NCBI GenBank assembly: GCA_035656495.1
Contig: DASRSL010000263.1
Coordinates: 1 to 45,991 of the forward strand
Source: Roseiarcus sp035656495
GTDB taxonomy: Bacteria > Pseudomonadota > Alphaproteobacteria > Rhizobiales > Beijerinckiaceae
Length of the DNA: 45,991 bases
Direction of reading: 5' to 3'
Shown here: piece after piece, positions 1 to 9,400 of the stretch
How positions within the stretch are numbered: the stretch's first letter is position 1
Layout: each line of letters starts with the position of its first letter
The notes under the pieces: model-generated
The model's database searches: none
Seen by the model: the letters and a program-made list of their open reading frames with translations, nothing else
What the model was told of the DNA's origin: nothing
Program-made: the position numbers and the translations under genes

Positions 1-2
1 GC

Positions 3-698
3 GATCTGCTTGCTGAAGTCGATGACCTACACTCGATGTTCGCAGGCGATCGCGTGGCACTTCGCGGGCGTTTACGGGTCGATCTTCCGACCGAGGTGGC
101 GCGCACAACGATCGTGCCGGCCTTGCCGGATTTCATGGCGATTCACCCCGAGTTGGAGCTGGAGGTGTCGAGTACGGATCGGCAAGTCGATCTGGTTCAA
201 GAGGGGTTTGACTGCGTATTGCGACTTGGTCCCATCCGGGACGAGACGCTGATTGCCCGCCCGCTGGGCCTGTTGCGCATGGTCAACGCCGCCAGTCCCG
301 CCTATCTGGCGCGCTATGGCGTCCCTCGATCGCTAGAAGATCTCCAGCGTCAAGAACATCGGACAATTCATTTTTCGACGATGCTGGGCGCAAGACCCTA
401 TGGATGGGAATATCCGGACGGCGGCAGCTACGCGACGCTTCAGTTGCCAGGTGCGCTACACGTCAACAGCGCGCAGACCTACGAAGCCGCTGCCCTCGCC
501 GGCCTTGGCCTGATTCAGGCGCCGCTCTTGGGGATTGGCCGATACTTAGAGAGTGGAGCGCTGGTGGAGATCATACCCGATTTTCGTCGCCGGGCGCTCG
601 CCGTGTCCCTCGTCGTAGCACATCGGAGCAATCTGTCTCGCCGAGTCCGCGCATTCATGAAATGGATCGAAGTTGTTCTGACGCCGTATCTGGAATAG
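3..698 (+). CDS. LysR-family transcriptional regulator, 5'-truncated by window edge
   Basis: The reading frame is open from the first base, so the N-terminal winged-helix DNA-binding domain lies outside the window. What remains is the linker helix and the whole effector-binding domain of about 220 residues. LysR-like features are the R-V-D-L-P/P-A-L-P-D-F-M start of the sensor domain, the H-P-E-L-E-L-E-V strand, the D-L-V-Q-E-G-F-D-C-V-L-R segment and a terminal R-A-F-M-K-W-I helix. Such proteins bind a small co-inducer and activate or repress a neighbouring, often divergent, gene; that neighbour is not visible here. A hairpin follows the stop. The family call is firm; the regulated target is unknown. 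Confidence 0.9.
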   Translation, partial: DLLAEVDDLHSMFAGDRVALRGRLRVDLPTEVARTTIVPALPDFMAIHPELELEVSSTDRQVDLVQEGFDCVLRLGPIRDETLIARPLGLLRMVNAASPAYLARYGVPRSLEDLQRQEHRTIHFSTMLGARPYGWEYPDGGSYATLQLPGALHVNSAQTYEAAALAGLGLIQAPLLGIGRYLESGALVEIIPDFRRRALAVSLVVAHRSNLSRRVRAFMKWIEVVLTPYLE

Positions 699-779
699 CG
701 AGACGAACATCTTCGTCCGGCCCTCGAAATCAACATTCTGAAGTTATATCTGCCGGTCGGCGGCCTTTCGGCCTCTCTC

Positions 780-803
780 AAAAGCCCCGGTTTTCGGGCT
801 TTT
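780..803 (+). terminator. Rho-independent-type hairpin after the LysR gene
   Basis: AAAAGCCC at 780-787 pairs perfectly with GGGCTTTT at 796-803 around an 8-nt loop, and the 3' arm ends in a T run. It lies about 80 nt after the LysR stop and before the next gene, so it plausibly ends LysR transcription. A smaller GGCC-N4-GGCC dyad sits just upstream at 762-773. Confidence 0.7.
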
Positions 804-865
804 GCAAGTGCGAAATTCTTGATGGATGCCCTATTTCTTGGCGAGTGCCGGTTCAGGAGGAAGTG

Positions 866-1228
866 ATGGGATGGAGGGTCCTCGTCGCGCTCACGGCGCT
901 ACCGACCATGTCGTGTGCAAGTTCGTATACTGTACCGGTGGCCGTGGTTAGCAAGGGCATACCGGGAGGAATTATGCGGGGCACCAATACCGCTTCGATT
1001 AGCGGTGGCTCTTTCAATGTTTCCAACGGAACGCTGTCTTGCGTGGGGAGCTATAACACCGGCAATCCGTCGCCGACCATTTCGATGCCTGTTCTATTCA
1101 ACGATGGGCGCAAAGGAATCGTCACTGCCACACGCGAGTATGGCGGGATAAGCGGCGGAGGCCATTTTACCCTCTCTGACGGGACGACCGGCGACTTTAT
1201 TTTCGGCGAAGCGGCCGGAAAGCTTTAG
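866..1228 (+). CDS. small putative lipoprotein, function unknown
   Basis: 120 residues. The ATG at 866 is chosen because AGGAGG at 855-860 sits 5 nt upstream. Residues 1-17 form a short positive plus hydrophobic signal with a cysteine at 17 (T-M-S-C), a plausible but non-consensus lipobox. The rest is rich in Gly, Ser and Thr with short strand-like stretches (M-R-G-T-N-T-A-S, S-P-T-I-S-M-P-V-L, D-G-R-K-G-I-V, D-G-T-T-G-D-F-I-F-G), suggesting a small beta-rich envelope protein. It resembles short conserved lipoproteins seen in Rhizobiales, from memory and without a known role. It appears to be a single-gene unit between the LysR terminator and a convergent tRNA. Confidence 0.7.
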   Translation: MGWRVLVALTALPTMSCASSYTVPVAVVSKGIPGGIMRGTNTASISGGSFNVSNGTLSCVGSYNTGNPSPTISMPVLFNDGRKGIVTATREYGGISGGGHFTLSDGTTGDFIFGEAAGKL

Positions 1229-1367
1229 GTCACTACGGAGCCGGAAATGCAAGCGAACCCACCTTGCCATGAAGCGAATTCGGCTCTGCGACGGCGGCCC
1301 GCGTACCTATGCCGTACCTATTCCAGCAATCTCGTGGGTCTTCTTGTCCGTAACTCGTTAATATAAT

Positions 1368-1443
1368 TGGTGCCGCAAGAGGGAATCGAACCCCCGACCC
1401 CATCATTACGAATGACGTGCTCTACCAGCTGAGCTATTGCGGC
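1368..1443 (-). tRNA. tRNA-Thr (anticodon CGT)
   Basis: The reverse strand folds into a complete cloverleaf. The acceptor arms are GCCGCAA/TTGCGGC, the D-arm GCTC/GAGC, the anticodon stem CGTCA/TGATG with loop TTCGTAA, and the T-arm GGGGG/CCCTC (one G-T pair). The discriminator is A and CCA is encoded (1368-1370 on the plus strand). Anticodon CGT reads ACG, so it carries threonine. It is the second tRNA-Thr of the window; the GGT isoacceptor is at 43644. Confidence 0.97.
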
Positions 1444-1598
1444 GCCGCGATCAAAAACCCAAAGAAGGTTCGATCGGCGCCGCTGTCTATGCCAATTCCC
1501 GCCGCTTTGGCAATATGCCGGCCGCAGAGCGTAGGGAGCCGCGCGGATCGGCGAGCGGACTCGCGCGCGTAACACCTCGAAGGGAAGGAGCGATTTCG

Positions 1599-2342
1599 AT
1601 GACGGGACGGTTGAATGGGAAAGTCGCGGTGCTGACGGCGGCGGCGGCGGGCATCGGCCGGGCGACGGCCAAGGCCTTCCGGGAGGAAGGGGCGCGGGTC
1701 GTGGCGACCGACATCGACCTCGACGGCCTCGCCGGACTCGATGCGGAGAAGCGCGGGCTCGACGTGCGCTCGGGGGAGGCGGTCGCAGCGCTCGCGCGCG
1801 AGCTCGGGCCGATCGACATCCTGTTCAACTGCGCGGGTTTCGTCCATCACGGCAGCGTGCTCGACTGCGCCGACGAGGACTGGGACTTTTCCTTCGACGT
1901 CAACGTCAAGTCGATGCATCGGACGGTCCGCGCCTTCCTGCCGGGGATGCTCGAGAAGGGCCGAGGCTCGATCGTCAACATCGCCTCCGGGGCGTCCTCG
2001 GTGCGCGGCATCCCCAACCGCTACGTCTACGGGGCGTCGAAAGCGGCGGTGATCGGGCTCACCAAGGCGGTGGCGGCCGACTTCATCCGCAGGGGCGTGC
2101 GCTGCAACGCCATCTGCCCCGGCACCATCGAGAGCCCGTCGCTGGACGGCCGCATCGCAGCGCTGAGCCGCTCGAGCGGCCAGCCGATCGAGACGGTGCG
2201 CCAGGCCTTCGTCGACCGCCAGCCGATGGGCCGCCTGGGCAAGCCGGAGGAGGTAGCAGCGCTCGCCGTCTATCTCGCCTCCGACGAGAGCGTCTTCAGC
2301 ACCGGGCAGATTTTTTTGGTCGACGGCGGGTTCGCGCTTTAG
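1599..2342 (+). CDS. short-chain dehydrogenase/reductase, BDH2/DHRS6-like
   Basis: 247 residues, the usual classical-SDR length. The ATG at 1599 has AAGGAG at 1585-1590; an open extension upstream runs through the tRNA and is not credible. The cofactor fold has T-A-A-A-A-G-I-G-R near residue 14 and N-C-A-G for the adenine pocket. The catalytic residues are Ser in N-I-A-S-G-A-S-S and Tyr/Lys in Y-G-A-S-K. Blocks such as F-V-H-H-G-S-V-L-D-C, D-W-D-F-S and A-A-D-F-I-R-R-G closely match animal cytosolic 3-hydroxybutyrate dehydrogenase type 2 and bacterial 2-keto-3-deoxy-L-fuconate dehydrogenases. The substrate is therefore a hydroxy acid or sugar acid with NAD; which one cannot be told. Ribokinase is convergent downstream. 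Confidence 0.88.
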   Translation: MTGRLNGKVAVLTAAAAGIGRATAKAFREEGARVVATDIDLDGLAGLDAEKRGLDVRSGEAVAALARELGPIDILFNCAGFVHHGSVLDCADEDWDFSFDVNVKSMHRTVRAFLPGMLEKGRGSIVNIASGASSVRGIPNRYVYGASKAAVIGLTKAVAADFIRRGVRCNAICPGTIESPSLDGRIAALSRSSGQPIETVRQAFVDRQPMGRLGKPEEVAALAVYLASDESVFSTGQIFLVDGGFAL

Positions 2343-2484
2343 GCCGGTTTAGCGCAGGTTTAGCGGCGGCCTCCAATATTGTCAGAGGCTTACGACCCCG
2401 TTTAGCGTCGAGCCGATTACCGCCGCCTTTGCCTGCGGCCGCGCCCGGTCGTTCGTCCAATACAGCACGTAGATAACATGTAAT

Positions 2485-3426
2485 TTAACCAATAGAAGAA
2501 CCGACGCGGAGCGCCTCGAACTCGGCTTCCGTGGCGAAGGATTTTTGCGCGCCGCGCCTGGTCACCGCGTCGGCGGCATAGAGGGCGGCCTTGTCGAGCG
2601 CCTCCTCGATCGGCAACCCCGCCACATGGTAGCGCGCGAAAGCGCCGATGAAGGCGTCGCCGGCGCCGGTCGTGTCGACCGCGTTCGCCTTCGCCGGCGC
2701 GATCCGCTTTTCGCCCTGCGGCGCCGCCAGAAGGGCGCCGCGCGCCCCCATCGTGACGATCGCCGTCTCGAGGCCCCTCGCCACGAGACTCCGCGCCGCG
2801 GCGGCGATCTCATCCTCTGACTCGACCGGCATGCCGGTCAGAATGGCGAGCTCCGTCTCGTTCGGCGTGAGAAAAGTCGCGAGGCGGACTCTTTCCATGT
2901 CGAGGCCGCGGACGGCGGGGGCGGGATTGAGCGCGGTCCTGACGCCGTGCTTCCTGCCGAAGGCGAGGGCGGCATAGACCGTCTCGAGCGGCACTTCGAG
3001 TTGAAGCAGGATGAGGTCGCAGGCTCTGAGGTCCTCGCCCGCGGCCTTGACGTCGGCTGGGGTCAGGTCGCCATTGGCGCCCTTGACGATGAGGATGAAA
3101 TTGTCGCCCGACGCGTTGACGAGGATCGTCGCCGTTCCGGTCGATTGGCCCGCCACGCGCTGAACGTGCCGCGTATCGACGCCGGCGGCCTCGAAGTTGC
3201 GGAGCACGCCCTCGCCCAGCATGTCGTCGCCGACCTTCGACACCATGACGACCTCGGCGCCGAGCTTCGCCGCCGCGACGGCCTGGTTGGCGCCCTTGCC
3301 GCCGTTGCTCATCTCGAAGCGCGCGGCGGCGATCGTCTCGCCCCAGACCGGCATGCGCTCGACATAGGTCACGAGGTCGACGTTGCTCGAGCCGACGACG
3401 CCGATGCGGGGCCGTTTCTGCGCCAT
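2485..3426 (-). CDS. rbsK: ribokinase
   Basis: 313 residues, typical of PfkB-family ribokinases (about 305-310). It phosphorylates D-ribose at O5 using ATP in the cytosol. Seen: N-terminal S-S-N-V-D-L-V; the substrate lid and PfkB signature 1 (N-G-G-K-G-A-N-Q-A-V-A-A-A-K-L-G, near residue 41); N-P-A-P-A mid-protein; T-P-N-E-T-E; and signature 2 D-T-T-G-A-G-D-A-F near residue 250 with the catalytic Asp and anion hole. No ribose ABC transporter or rbsD lies nearby, so it is a lone gene. Its upstream region leads straight into a 188-bp palindromic element. Confidence 0.93.
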   Translation of the reverse strand: MAQKRPRIGVVGSSNVDLVTYVERMPVWGETIAAARFEMSNGGKGANQAVAAAKLGAEVVMVSKVGDDMLGEGVLRNFEAAGVDTRHVQRVAGQSTGTATILVNASGDNFILIVKGANGDLTPADVKAAGEDLRACDLILLQLEVPLETVYAALAFGRKHGVRTALNPAPAVRGLDMERVRLATFLTPNETELAILTGMPVESEDEIAAAARSLVARGLETAIVTMGARGALLAAPQGEKRIAPAKANAVDTTGAGDAFIGAFARYHVAGLPIEEALDKAALYAADAVTRRGAQKSFATEAEFEALRVGSSIG

Positions 3427-3581
3427 GAGGATCCTTTCCGTTCCTTGCTCGACCGCGCCATGCTGACGTCTTGCGCGGTTGGCGCGAATGCGATGACGAC
3501 GATCGGATCACGAGCTTATCAGACTGGTCGCGATCGATCGCCTTCGACCCGTTCCTGCATCCCGGAAGGGGCGGAGAGTAG

Positions 3582-3769
3582 GGCAATCGGGCGAAGGCGA
3601 TTTCCTCCCCCTTGTGGGGAAGATTAAGGTGGGGGTCGCGCCAGACCTCGAAAGCTACGTGTCGGCTTACCTAATCGGAAACGGCGGCGCGACCCCCCAC
3701 CCCTGCCCGCCCCCACAAGGGGGGCGGAAGCGCGTCCAACCGTCACAGTGCCCACTTCGCCCGATTGCC
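3582..3769. repeat. 188-bp long palindromic repeat element, copy 1
   Basis: The ends are perfect 15-bp inverted repeats: GGCAATCGGGCGAAG at 3582-3596 and CTTCGCCCGATTGCC at 3755-3769. Inside are further nested inverted pairs (CCCCCTTGTGGGG with CCCCCACAAGGGG; GTGGGGGTCGCGCC with GGCGCGACCCCCCAC), so nearly the whole element folds into one long hairpin with a loop around 3650-3690. A second copy with the same interior lies at 37019-37228. It carries no plausible protein. It looks like a non-autonomous palindromic element or an intergenic mosaic repeat. Confidence 0.85.
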
Positions 3770-4012
3770 TGGGGCCGGAGAGGGCAAGAAAGCGACCATA
3801 GGCGCTACGCGCAGGATGCACGCGAGGTGCAGAAAATGGATGACTGTGAGCGCTGGCCGAGATCTTCCCGATAGTGTCCGACCATTCGGGGCGTCGATGA
3901 CATAGATCGCCAGGTCAGGCAAAAATACATCGACTCGAAGGCCGACCGCCGAAACGTAACTCCCAAACTCTCGCTCGGTCGGTCCGTCTTCGAGAGCTGG
4001 CGACACCCCGCC

Positions 4013-4151
4013 GACCTCGTCCTGAGGCGCCGCGAAGCGGCCTCGAAGGACGCTCCAGATCGCGCCGACGCGAGAATCCGGATCGGCCGCCAGGGCGCTC
4101 TGGAGCATCCTTCGAAGCTCTTGCTTCGCAAGAGCGCCTCAGGATGAGGTC
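4013..4151. repeat. REP-like palindromic element, copy 1
   Basis: The left arm starts GACCTCGTCCTGAGGCGC and the right arm ends GCGCCTCAGGATGAGGTC, an inverted pair. Inner arms (CTCGAAGGACGCTCCAG with CTGGAGCATCCTTCGAAG) and a GCTTCGCAAG-type hairpin continue the symmetry. The CCTGAGG...TCGAAGGA(T/C)G motif is a widespread intergenic repeat in Rhizobiales (from memory). A related, more degraded copy lies at 26526-26650. The stretch 3770-4012 between this and the preceding element holds nothing I can call a gene. Confidence 0.8.
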
Positions 4152-4215
4152 GATGAACTTTAGACCCGACTTTTCGGGAGACTGCCTGGGAGTTACGCCG
4201 AAACACAGAAGGGCC

Positions 4216-6408
4216 TTAAGTGGGAGCCAGTATCAGCGTCGCCAACGGCGGCAGAATCAAGCTGAGCTCTGCCTGCTCCGCCGAGAGATGGGCGTCCAGC
4301 GCGCCGCCGTTTCCCAGATTGCTCCCGCCGTAATATGAGGAGTCGGTGTTGAGCACTTCGCGCCACGCGCCGGAAATGGGGACGCGAATGCGATACCCAT
4401 AGCGAGGAACCGGCGTCATGTTGCTCGCGACCAGAACGATCGAGCCGTTAGGACCGCGGCGGATGAACGCAAAGACCGAATTCTCCTTGTCGTCTGCGAC
4501 CGCCCATTGAAATCCGCTCGGATCGTTGTCGGTCCCGTACAGCGCCTGCCATGTACAGTAGATGGCGTTGAGGTCGGCGATCAGAGCTTGCACCCCGCGA
4601 TGAAGCGGAAAGTCGAGCAGGTCCCATTCGATCGAACCGTCGCTCCTCCATTCATTCCATTGCGCAATCTCACCGCCCATGAACAGCAGTTTCTTACCGG
4701 GGAACGTCCACATCCAGGCGAAATAGGCCCTGAGGTTCGCAAAGCGGCCATAGACATCGCCGGGCATCTTGGCGATCAATGATCCTTTGCCATGCACCAC
4801 CTCATCATGGGACAGGGGCAGCACAAATCGCTCAGAATAAGCATAGATCATTCCGAATGTCATTGAATGGTGTTCATAAGAACGATGGATCGGATCTTTC
4901 TCCATGTAGTGGAGGGTGTCGTGCATCCAACCCATGTTCCATTTCAAAGAAAATCCAAGACCATCTGCTGACGGGGGCGCGGTCACCTTAGGCCAGGCGG
5001 TCGACTCCTCCGCGATCATGAGGACTCCGGGGTCCCTATGAGCAACGATGCTGTTCAGGTGCTTGAAGAATTCGATCGACTCCAGGTTCTCTCTGCCGCC
5101 GTACCGGTTGGGGATCCACTCGCCCGGCCCCCGGCTGTAATCGCGGTAGAGCATGGAAGCGACGGCGTCTACGCGCAGCCCGTCAAGATGATAATGTTCG
5201 ATCCATTCCAGCGCGCTGGCGATGAGGAATCCCTTCACCTCATTGCGGCCGATGTTGTAGATCAGCGTATTCCAATCCCTGTGGAATCCCTCGCGCGGGT
5301 CCTCGTGCTCGTAAAGCGCTGTTCCATCGAAGCGAGCCAGTCCCCATACGTCCGTCGGAAAATGGGCGGGGACCCAATCGACGATCACGCCGATGCCCGC
5401 CTCGTGGCAACGGTTGACCAAAGCGGCGAAGTCGGCCGCGCGGCCGTATCGGCCGGTCGGGCTGAAAAGGCCAAGAGGCTGGTAGCCCCAGGAGCCGCCG
5501 AACGGGTATTCGGCGATCGGAAGGAATTCGAGATGGGTGAATCCCATCTCCACCAGATATGGCACCAGACGTTCGGCCATTTCCGCCCAGGTAAGGCTTC
5601 GGAAGTCTTCTTCGACCATGCGGAGCCACGAACCGGGATGGACCTCATAAATGGAGATCGGGGCGTCCAGGCTTTGACGTTCGCTTCTTTTTGCGATCCA
5701 AGCTTGGTCGGTCCACTCGAAAGGAGCGCTCGAAGCGACGATGGACGCCGTGCCGGACGCGCCCTCGCTGGCGCGCCCTACCGGATCCGCTTTTTGCGGA
5801 AGGAGCGCGCCATCCGGGCCGAGCAACTCGTATTTATAGAGGGCTCCCGCTCCAATTTTGGGAACGAACAGCTCCCATACGCCCGCTCCTCGACGCAGCC
5901 GCATCGGATGGCGTCGGCCATCCCAGGTGTTGAAGTCGCCAACCACGGAAACGCGTCGGGCGTTCGGCGCCCAGACGGCGAACCGGACGCCTTGCACGCC
6001 TGCGAGCGTCAGGGTTTGCGAGCCGAGGCAGCGCGCGAGCTCATAATGAGTGCCCTCGGCGAGCAGATGCAGATCCAACTCCCCGAGCAGCAGACCGAAG
6101 CTGTAAGGGTCCTCGGTCTCCTGAACGGCCTCCGGCCACTGGATAACCAGACGATAAGGCCGATCGCCGACAACGGGACCGGCGAAGAGTCCGCCGGGAT
6201 GAGCGAGCTCCAACCGCCCGAGCCGGCTGGAGTCTTCGCGTGCAACGACCTCTATCTTTTGCGCGCCGGGCGCAAGAACGCGCACGACCGACATCGAGCC
6301 GCACTGATGTGGGCCGAGGATGGAGAAAGGATCGCCATGGCGTCCGTCCACGAGAGCCTGCACAGCGGCGGAAGGGATCCCGAACAGGCAGTCTTGTCCG
6401 AGCGTCAT
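4216..6408 (-). CDS. glgB: 1,4-alpha-glucan branching enzyme (GH13_9)
   Basis: 730 residues with the ATG at 6408; E. coli GlgB has 728. The start is chosen because it overlaps the treS-mak stop as ATGA (6405-6408); a longer reading to 6474 would overlap the upstream gene by 70 nt. It cuts alpha-1,4 chains and re-joins them as alpha-1,6 branches. Order: N-terminal and CBM48 beta domains (about 1-225), the GH13 barrel, then a C-terminal beta domain. Catalytic regions seen: D-W-V-P-A-H-F-P near 342, G-L-R-V-D-A-V with nucleophile Asp near 413, I-A-E-E-S with acid/base Glu near 465, and L-S-H-D-E-V-V-H-G-K near 533. These offsets match E. coli D405/E458/D526. It is the last gene of the glgE operon. 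Confidence 0.96.
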   Translation of the reverse strand: MTLGQDCLFGIPSAAVQALVDGRHGDPFSILGPHQCGSMSVVRVLAPGAQKIEVVAREDSSRLGRLELAHPGGLFAGPVVGDRPYRLVIQWPEAVQETEDPYSFGLLLGELDLHLLAEGTHYELARCLGSQTLTLAGVQGVRFAVWAPNARRVSVVGDFNTWDGRRHPMRLRRGAGVWELFVPKIGAGALYKYELLGPDGALLPQKADPVGRASEGASGTASIVASSAPFEWTDQAWIAKRSERQSLDAPISIYEVHPGSWLRMVEEDFRSLTWAEMAERLVPYLVEMGFTHLEFLPIAEYPFGGSWGYQPLGLFSPTGRYGRAADFAALVNRCHEAGIGVIVDWVPAHFPTDVWGLARFDGTALYEHEDPREGFHRDWNTLIYNIGRNEVKGFLIASALEWIEHYHLDGLRVDAVASMLYRDYSRGPGEWIPNRYGGRENLESIEFFKHLNSIVAHRDPGVLMIAEESTAWPKVTAPPSADGLGFSLKWNMGWMHDTLHYMEKDPIHRSYEHHSMTFGMIYAYSERFVLPLSHDEVVHGKGSLIAKMPGDVYGRFANLRAYFAWMWTFPGKKLLFMGGEIAQWNEWRSDGSIEWDLLDFPLHRGVQALIADLNAIYCTWQALYGTDNDPSGFQWAVADDKENSVFAFIRRGPNGSIVLVASNMTPVPRYGYRIRVPISGAWREVLNTDSSYYGGSNLGNGGALDAHLSAEQAELSLILPPLATLILAPT

Positions 6409-9400
6409 GACAACCGCCTGGTTTTCAGGCGATTGGCGATCGCTGCGAATCCTCGCAACGGAATGGCCAACCATTTCGGCCGATTGGCGGCTTCGTAGCT
6501 GATTTCATAACTCGCTTTTTCGAGGATCATGAGGTTGAGGAGAGGCGCTTGCGCCACGCCAAGGCCGAGTTGCGGAGCGGCTTTGACCGCAAGCCAATAG
6601 GCTTCCAAAAAAGCTCTAGCCGTTTCGCGCCGAAACTGCGCGAGTAGACCCTCCCGGCGCCCGCGAACAGGTTGGGGGCTGGCGTCGTTTTCCGGCAGCG
6701 AGAAGGAGGCCGCCGCGTAGTCGAGTGACCGGAGAAATCCGGCGACGTCGCGCATCGGCGTCGTCTTGTTCCGGCGCTGGTCCAGGGGCCTCAGAGGCTC
6801 CCCCTCGAAGTCGATGATGTAGGCGTCCGATTGGGAGACGAGAATCTGGCCAAGGTGAAAATCGCCATGAACCCGGATCGCCAATGAGCCTCGCCCTGCC
6901 TCCGCGAGCTTCGGCATGCTCGCCATCAGATCCGGCGCGCGCGCAAGAATCGAATCCGCGAGCGTCAGGAGCGAAGGGTCGAGACTGCTTTTTTCGCTCT
7001 CGAGATCCTTCAGGCCTCGCTCGATCTGGTTTGCGGCGTCTCTCGCCCAGCCTGAAACGAGCTCGTCGCCGGCGATGATGGGCGCAAAGGCCGGATCATC
7101 TGTGTCTGCGGCGAGCGCTGCGTGCAGTTGCCCCAAACGCCTACCCACGACGCCGGCAAAGTGGTTAAGCGGCCCGAAGGCGTTCGGCGAAGGCGAGGCT
7201 GCGTCGTTCTCCAATGTTGCGTCTTCGAGCGCGCGTCGGAGATTGTCGAGAGTCCAGGTCCAGGCGTCACCTTGGTTCGGAATGTTGCTCTGAATGATGA
7301 ACAGCGTGTGGGGGACGTTTTTCTTGTCGACCCGGACAATCTCGCCCAGGAGTTGGGCAGCATTGGCGAAACCGCAAACGGTGAGACGTCGCGTCATCTC
7401 CGCCTCGGGGTGCACGCCCGGCGAGACGCGCCGGATCAGCTTGATCATCGCCGCGTTGCCCAAGATCAGCGAACTGTTGGACTGCTCCGCCGACAACCAA
7501 CGGACAGCGCCGTCGCCGAAGTCGGGCAAGGCGTCGACGCCCGGTTCACCGAGGCAACGGATCTCGCCGTCCCGCGTCGCCAAGACTGCGCGCTCACGCA
7601 GGCAGGTCATAATCGCTCGCGGCAGGGCTTCGAGCACAAAAGCGTCGGTGATATAGCCGACTGAGCGGCCGCGCCTCACGCGGGCCATTGCGAGCTGTTG
7701 CGCCAAGGCCTGCGGCGTCGACCCTTCCCATGCGATGCCGGCTGGAACGAGGTAACGCTCGGCGCGGTCACCCAAATGGACCTCGATTTCGGTGAGCAGA
7801 ATTTCTCGAACCGAAGGAACTTCCACCGTGTAAGCGATATACACGCCGGTTATGGTCTCGTTCTTGGAGGAGAACCACCGCCGGCGTTTGAGATACGAGG
7901 GCAGGAGATCTCGCAGAATAGTCGCGGCATAGCGCTCGCCGAGCAGCTCGCGTAAGCTTTCGCGCACGACGAGAGTCTGAAATTCCGGCAATTGCTCGGG
8001 GGGGTCGTCGTGCCAGCTGGGCGCTTCCTTGCTCGAGCCCTTCAATTCAAACCACTGGAAGCCGTAAGGCGGAAGCGTCAGCAGATAGGTAAGCCGTCCG
8101 ACCGGCGGAAAGGGCGATGGCCCCGTCATTTCCACCGGCACACGTCCGGCAAAGTCGGCGAGATCGAGCTCGACGGCCTGAGGCGTGCGGGCGAGATTAG
8201 CGACGCAGAGGACGGTCGTCTCCTCATATTCTCGCAGGTAAGCGAGAATTCGACGGTTCCCCGGATAGAGAAAGCGCAGAGCGCCGCGACCGAACACCCT
8301 ATTGTTGCGACGCAACAAAAGCATGCGCCGCATCCAGTTCAGAAGCGAGTGCTGGTCCTTCGTCTCGGCCTCCACGTTTACGGCGGCGTAGCCGTAGAGC
8401 GGGTCCATGACGGGCGGAAGGACAATGCTGCCTGGATCGGCGCGCGAAAATCCGCCGTTGCGGTCCTCGTTCCACTGCATAGGCGTGCGCACCGCATCGC
8501 GGTCGCCTAGGTGAATATTGTCTCCCATTCCAATCTCGTCCCCGTAGTAGATCACGGGGGCGCCAGGCATGGATAGAAGAAGAGCATTCATCAGCTCGAT
8601 TCGTCGCCTGTCGTGCTCGAGGAGGGGGGCGAGCCTGCGCCTTATGCCGAGATTGATGCGGGCGCGGCGATCGGAGGCGTAGGCGTTCCAAAGGTAGTCG
8701 CGCTCCGCGTCCGTCACCATTTCGAGCGTGAGCTCATCGTGATTGCGCAAAAAGATCGCCCACTGCGCGTTGGGCGGGATTTCCGGGGTCTGTCGAAGAA
8801 TGTCGGTGATCGGGAAGCGGTCTTCTTTGGCGATCGCCATGTACATGCGCGGCATCAGAGGGAAGTGGAACGCCATGTGGCATTCGTCGCCATCGCCGAA
8901 GTAAAGCTGGGCGTCCTCCGGCCACTGATTGGCTTCGGCGAGGAGCATCCTGTCGCCGTAGCGTGCGTCCAGCTCCGCCCGGATCCTCTTGAGAATCTGA
9001 TGGGTCTCGGGAAGATTCTCGCTCGATGTCCCTTCCCGTTCGATCAGGTAAGGGATGGCGTCGAGGCGCAGCCCGTCAACGCCGATATCGAGCCAAAAGC
9101 GCATGGTGCTGAGAACCTCCTTCAGCACGCGAGGATTGTCGAAGTTGAGGTCCGGCTGGTGTGCGTAGAAGCGATGCCAGAAATACGCGTTGGCGACCGG
9201 ATCCCAGGTCCAGTTCGATTTCTCCGTATCGATGAAAATGGTTCGGGTCCCGGCATAGCGTTTGTCGGTATCGGACCAGACGTAGTAGTTGCGGGCCGCG
9301 GATTTGGCGGGGCTATTGCGGGCTCGCTGAAACCATGGATGCTGGTCGGAGGTGTGATTGATTACGAGCTCCGTGATCACCCGAATGCCGCGCGCGTGAG

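Noticed and set aside
3743..4108. 121-codon minus-strand ORF between repeats
   Set aside because: Both ends lie inside palindromic repeats, no ribosome site and no family resemblance; at most a relic.
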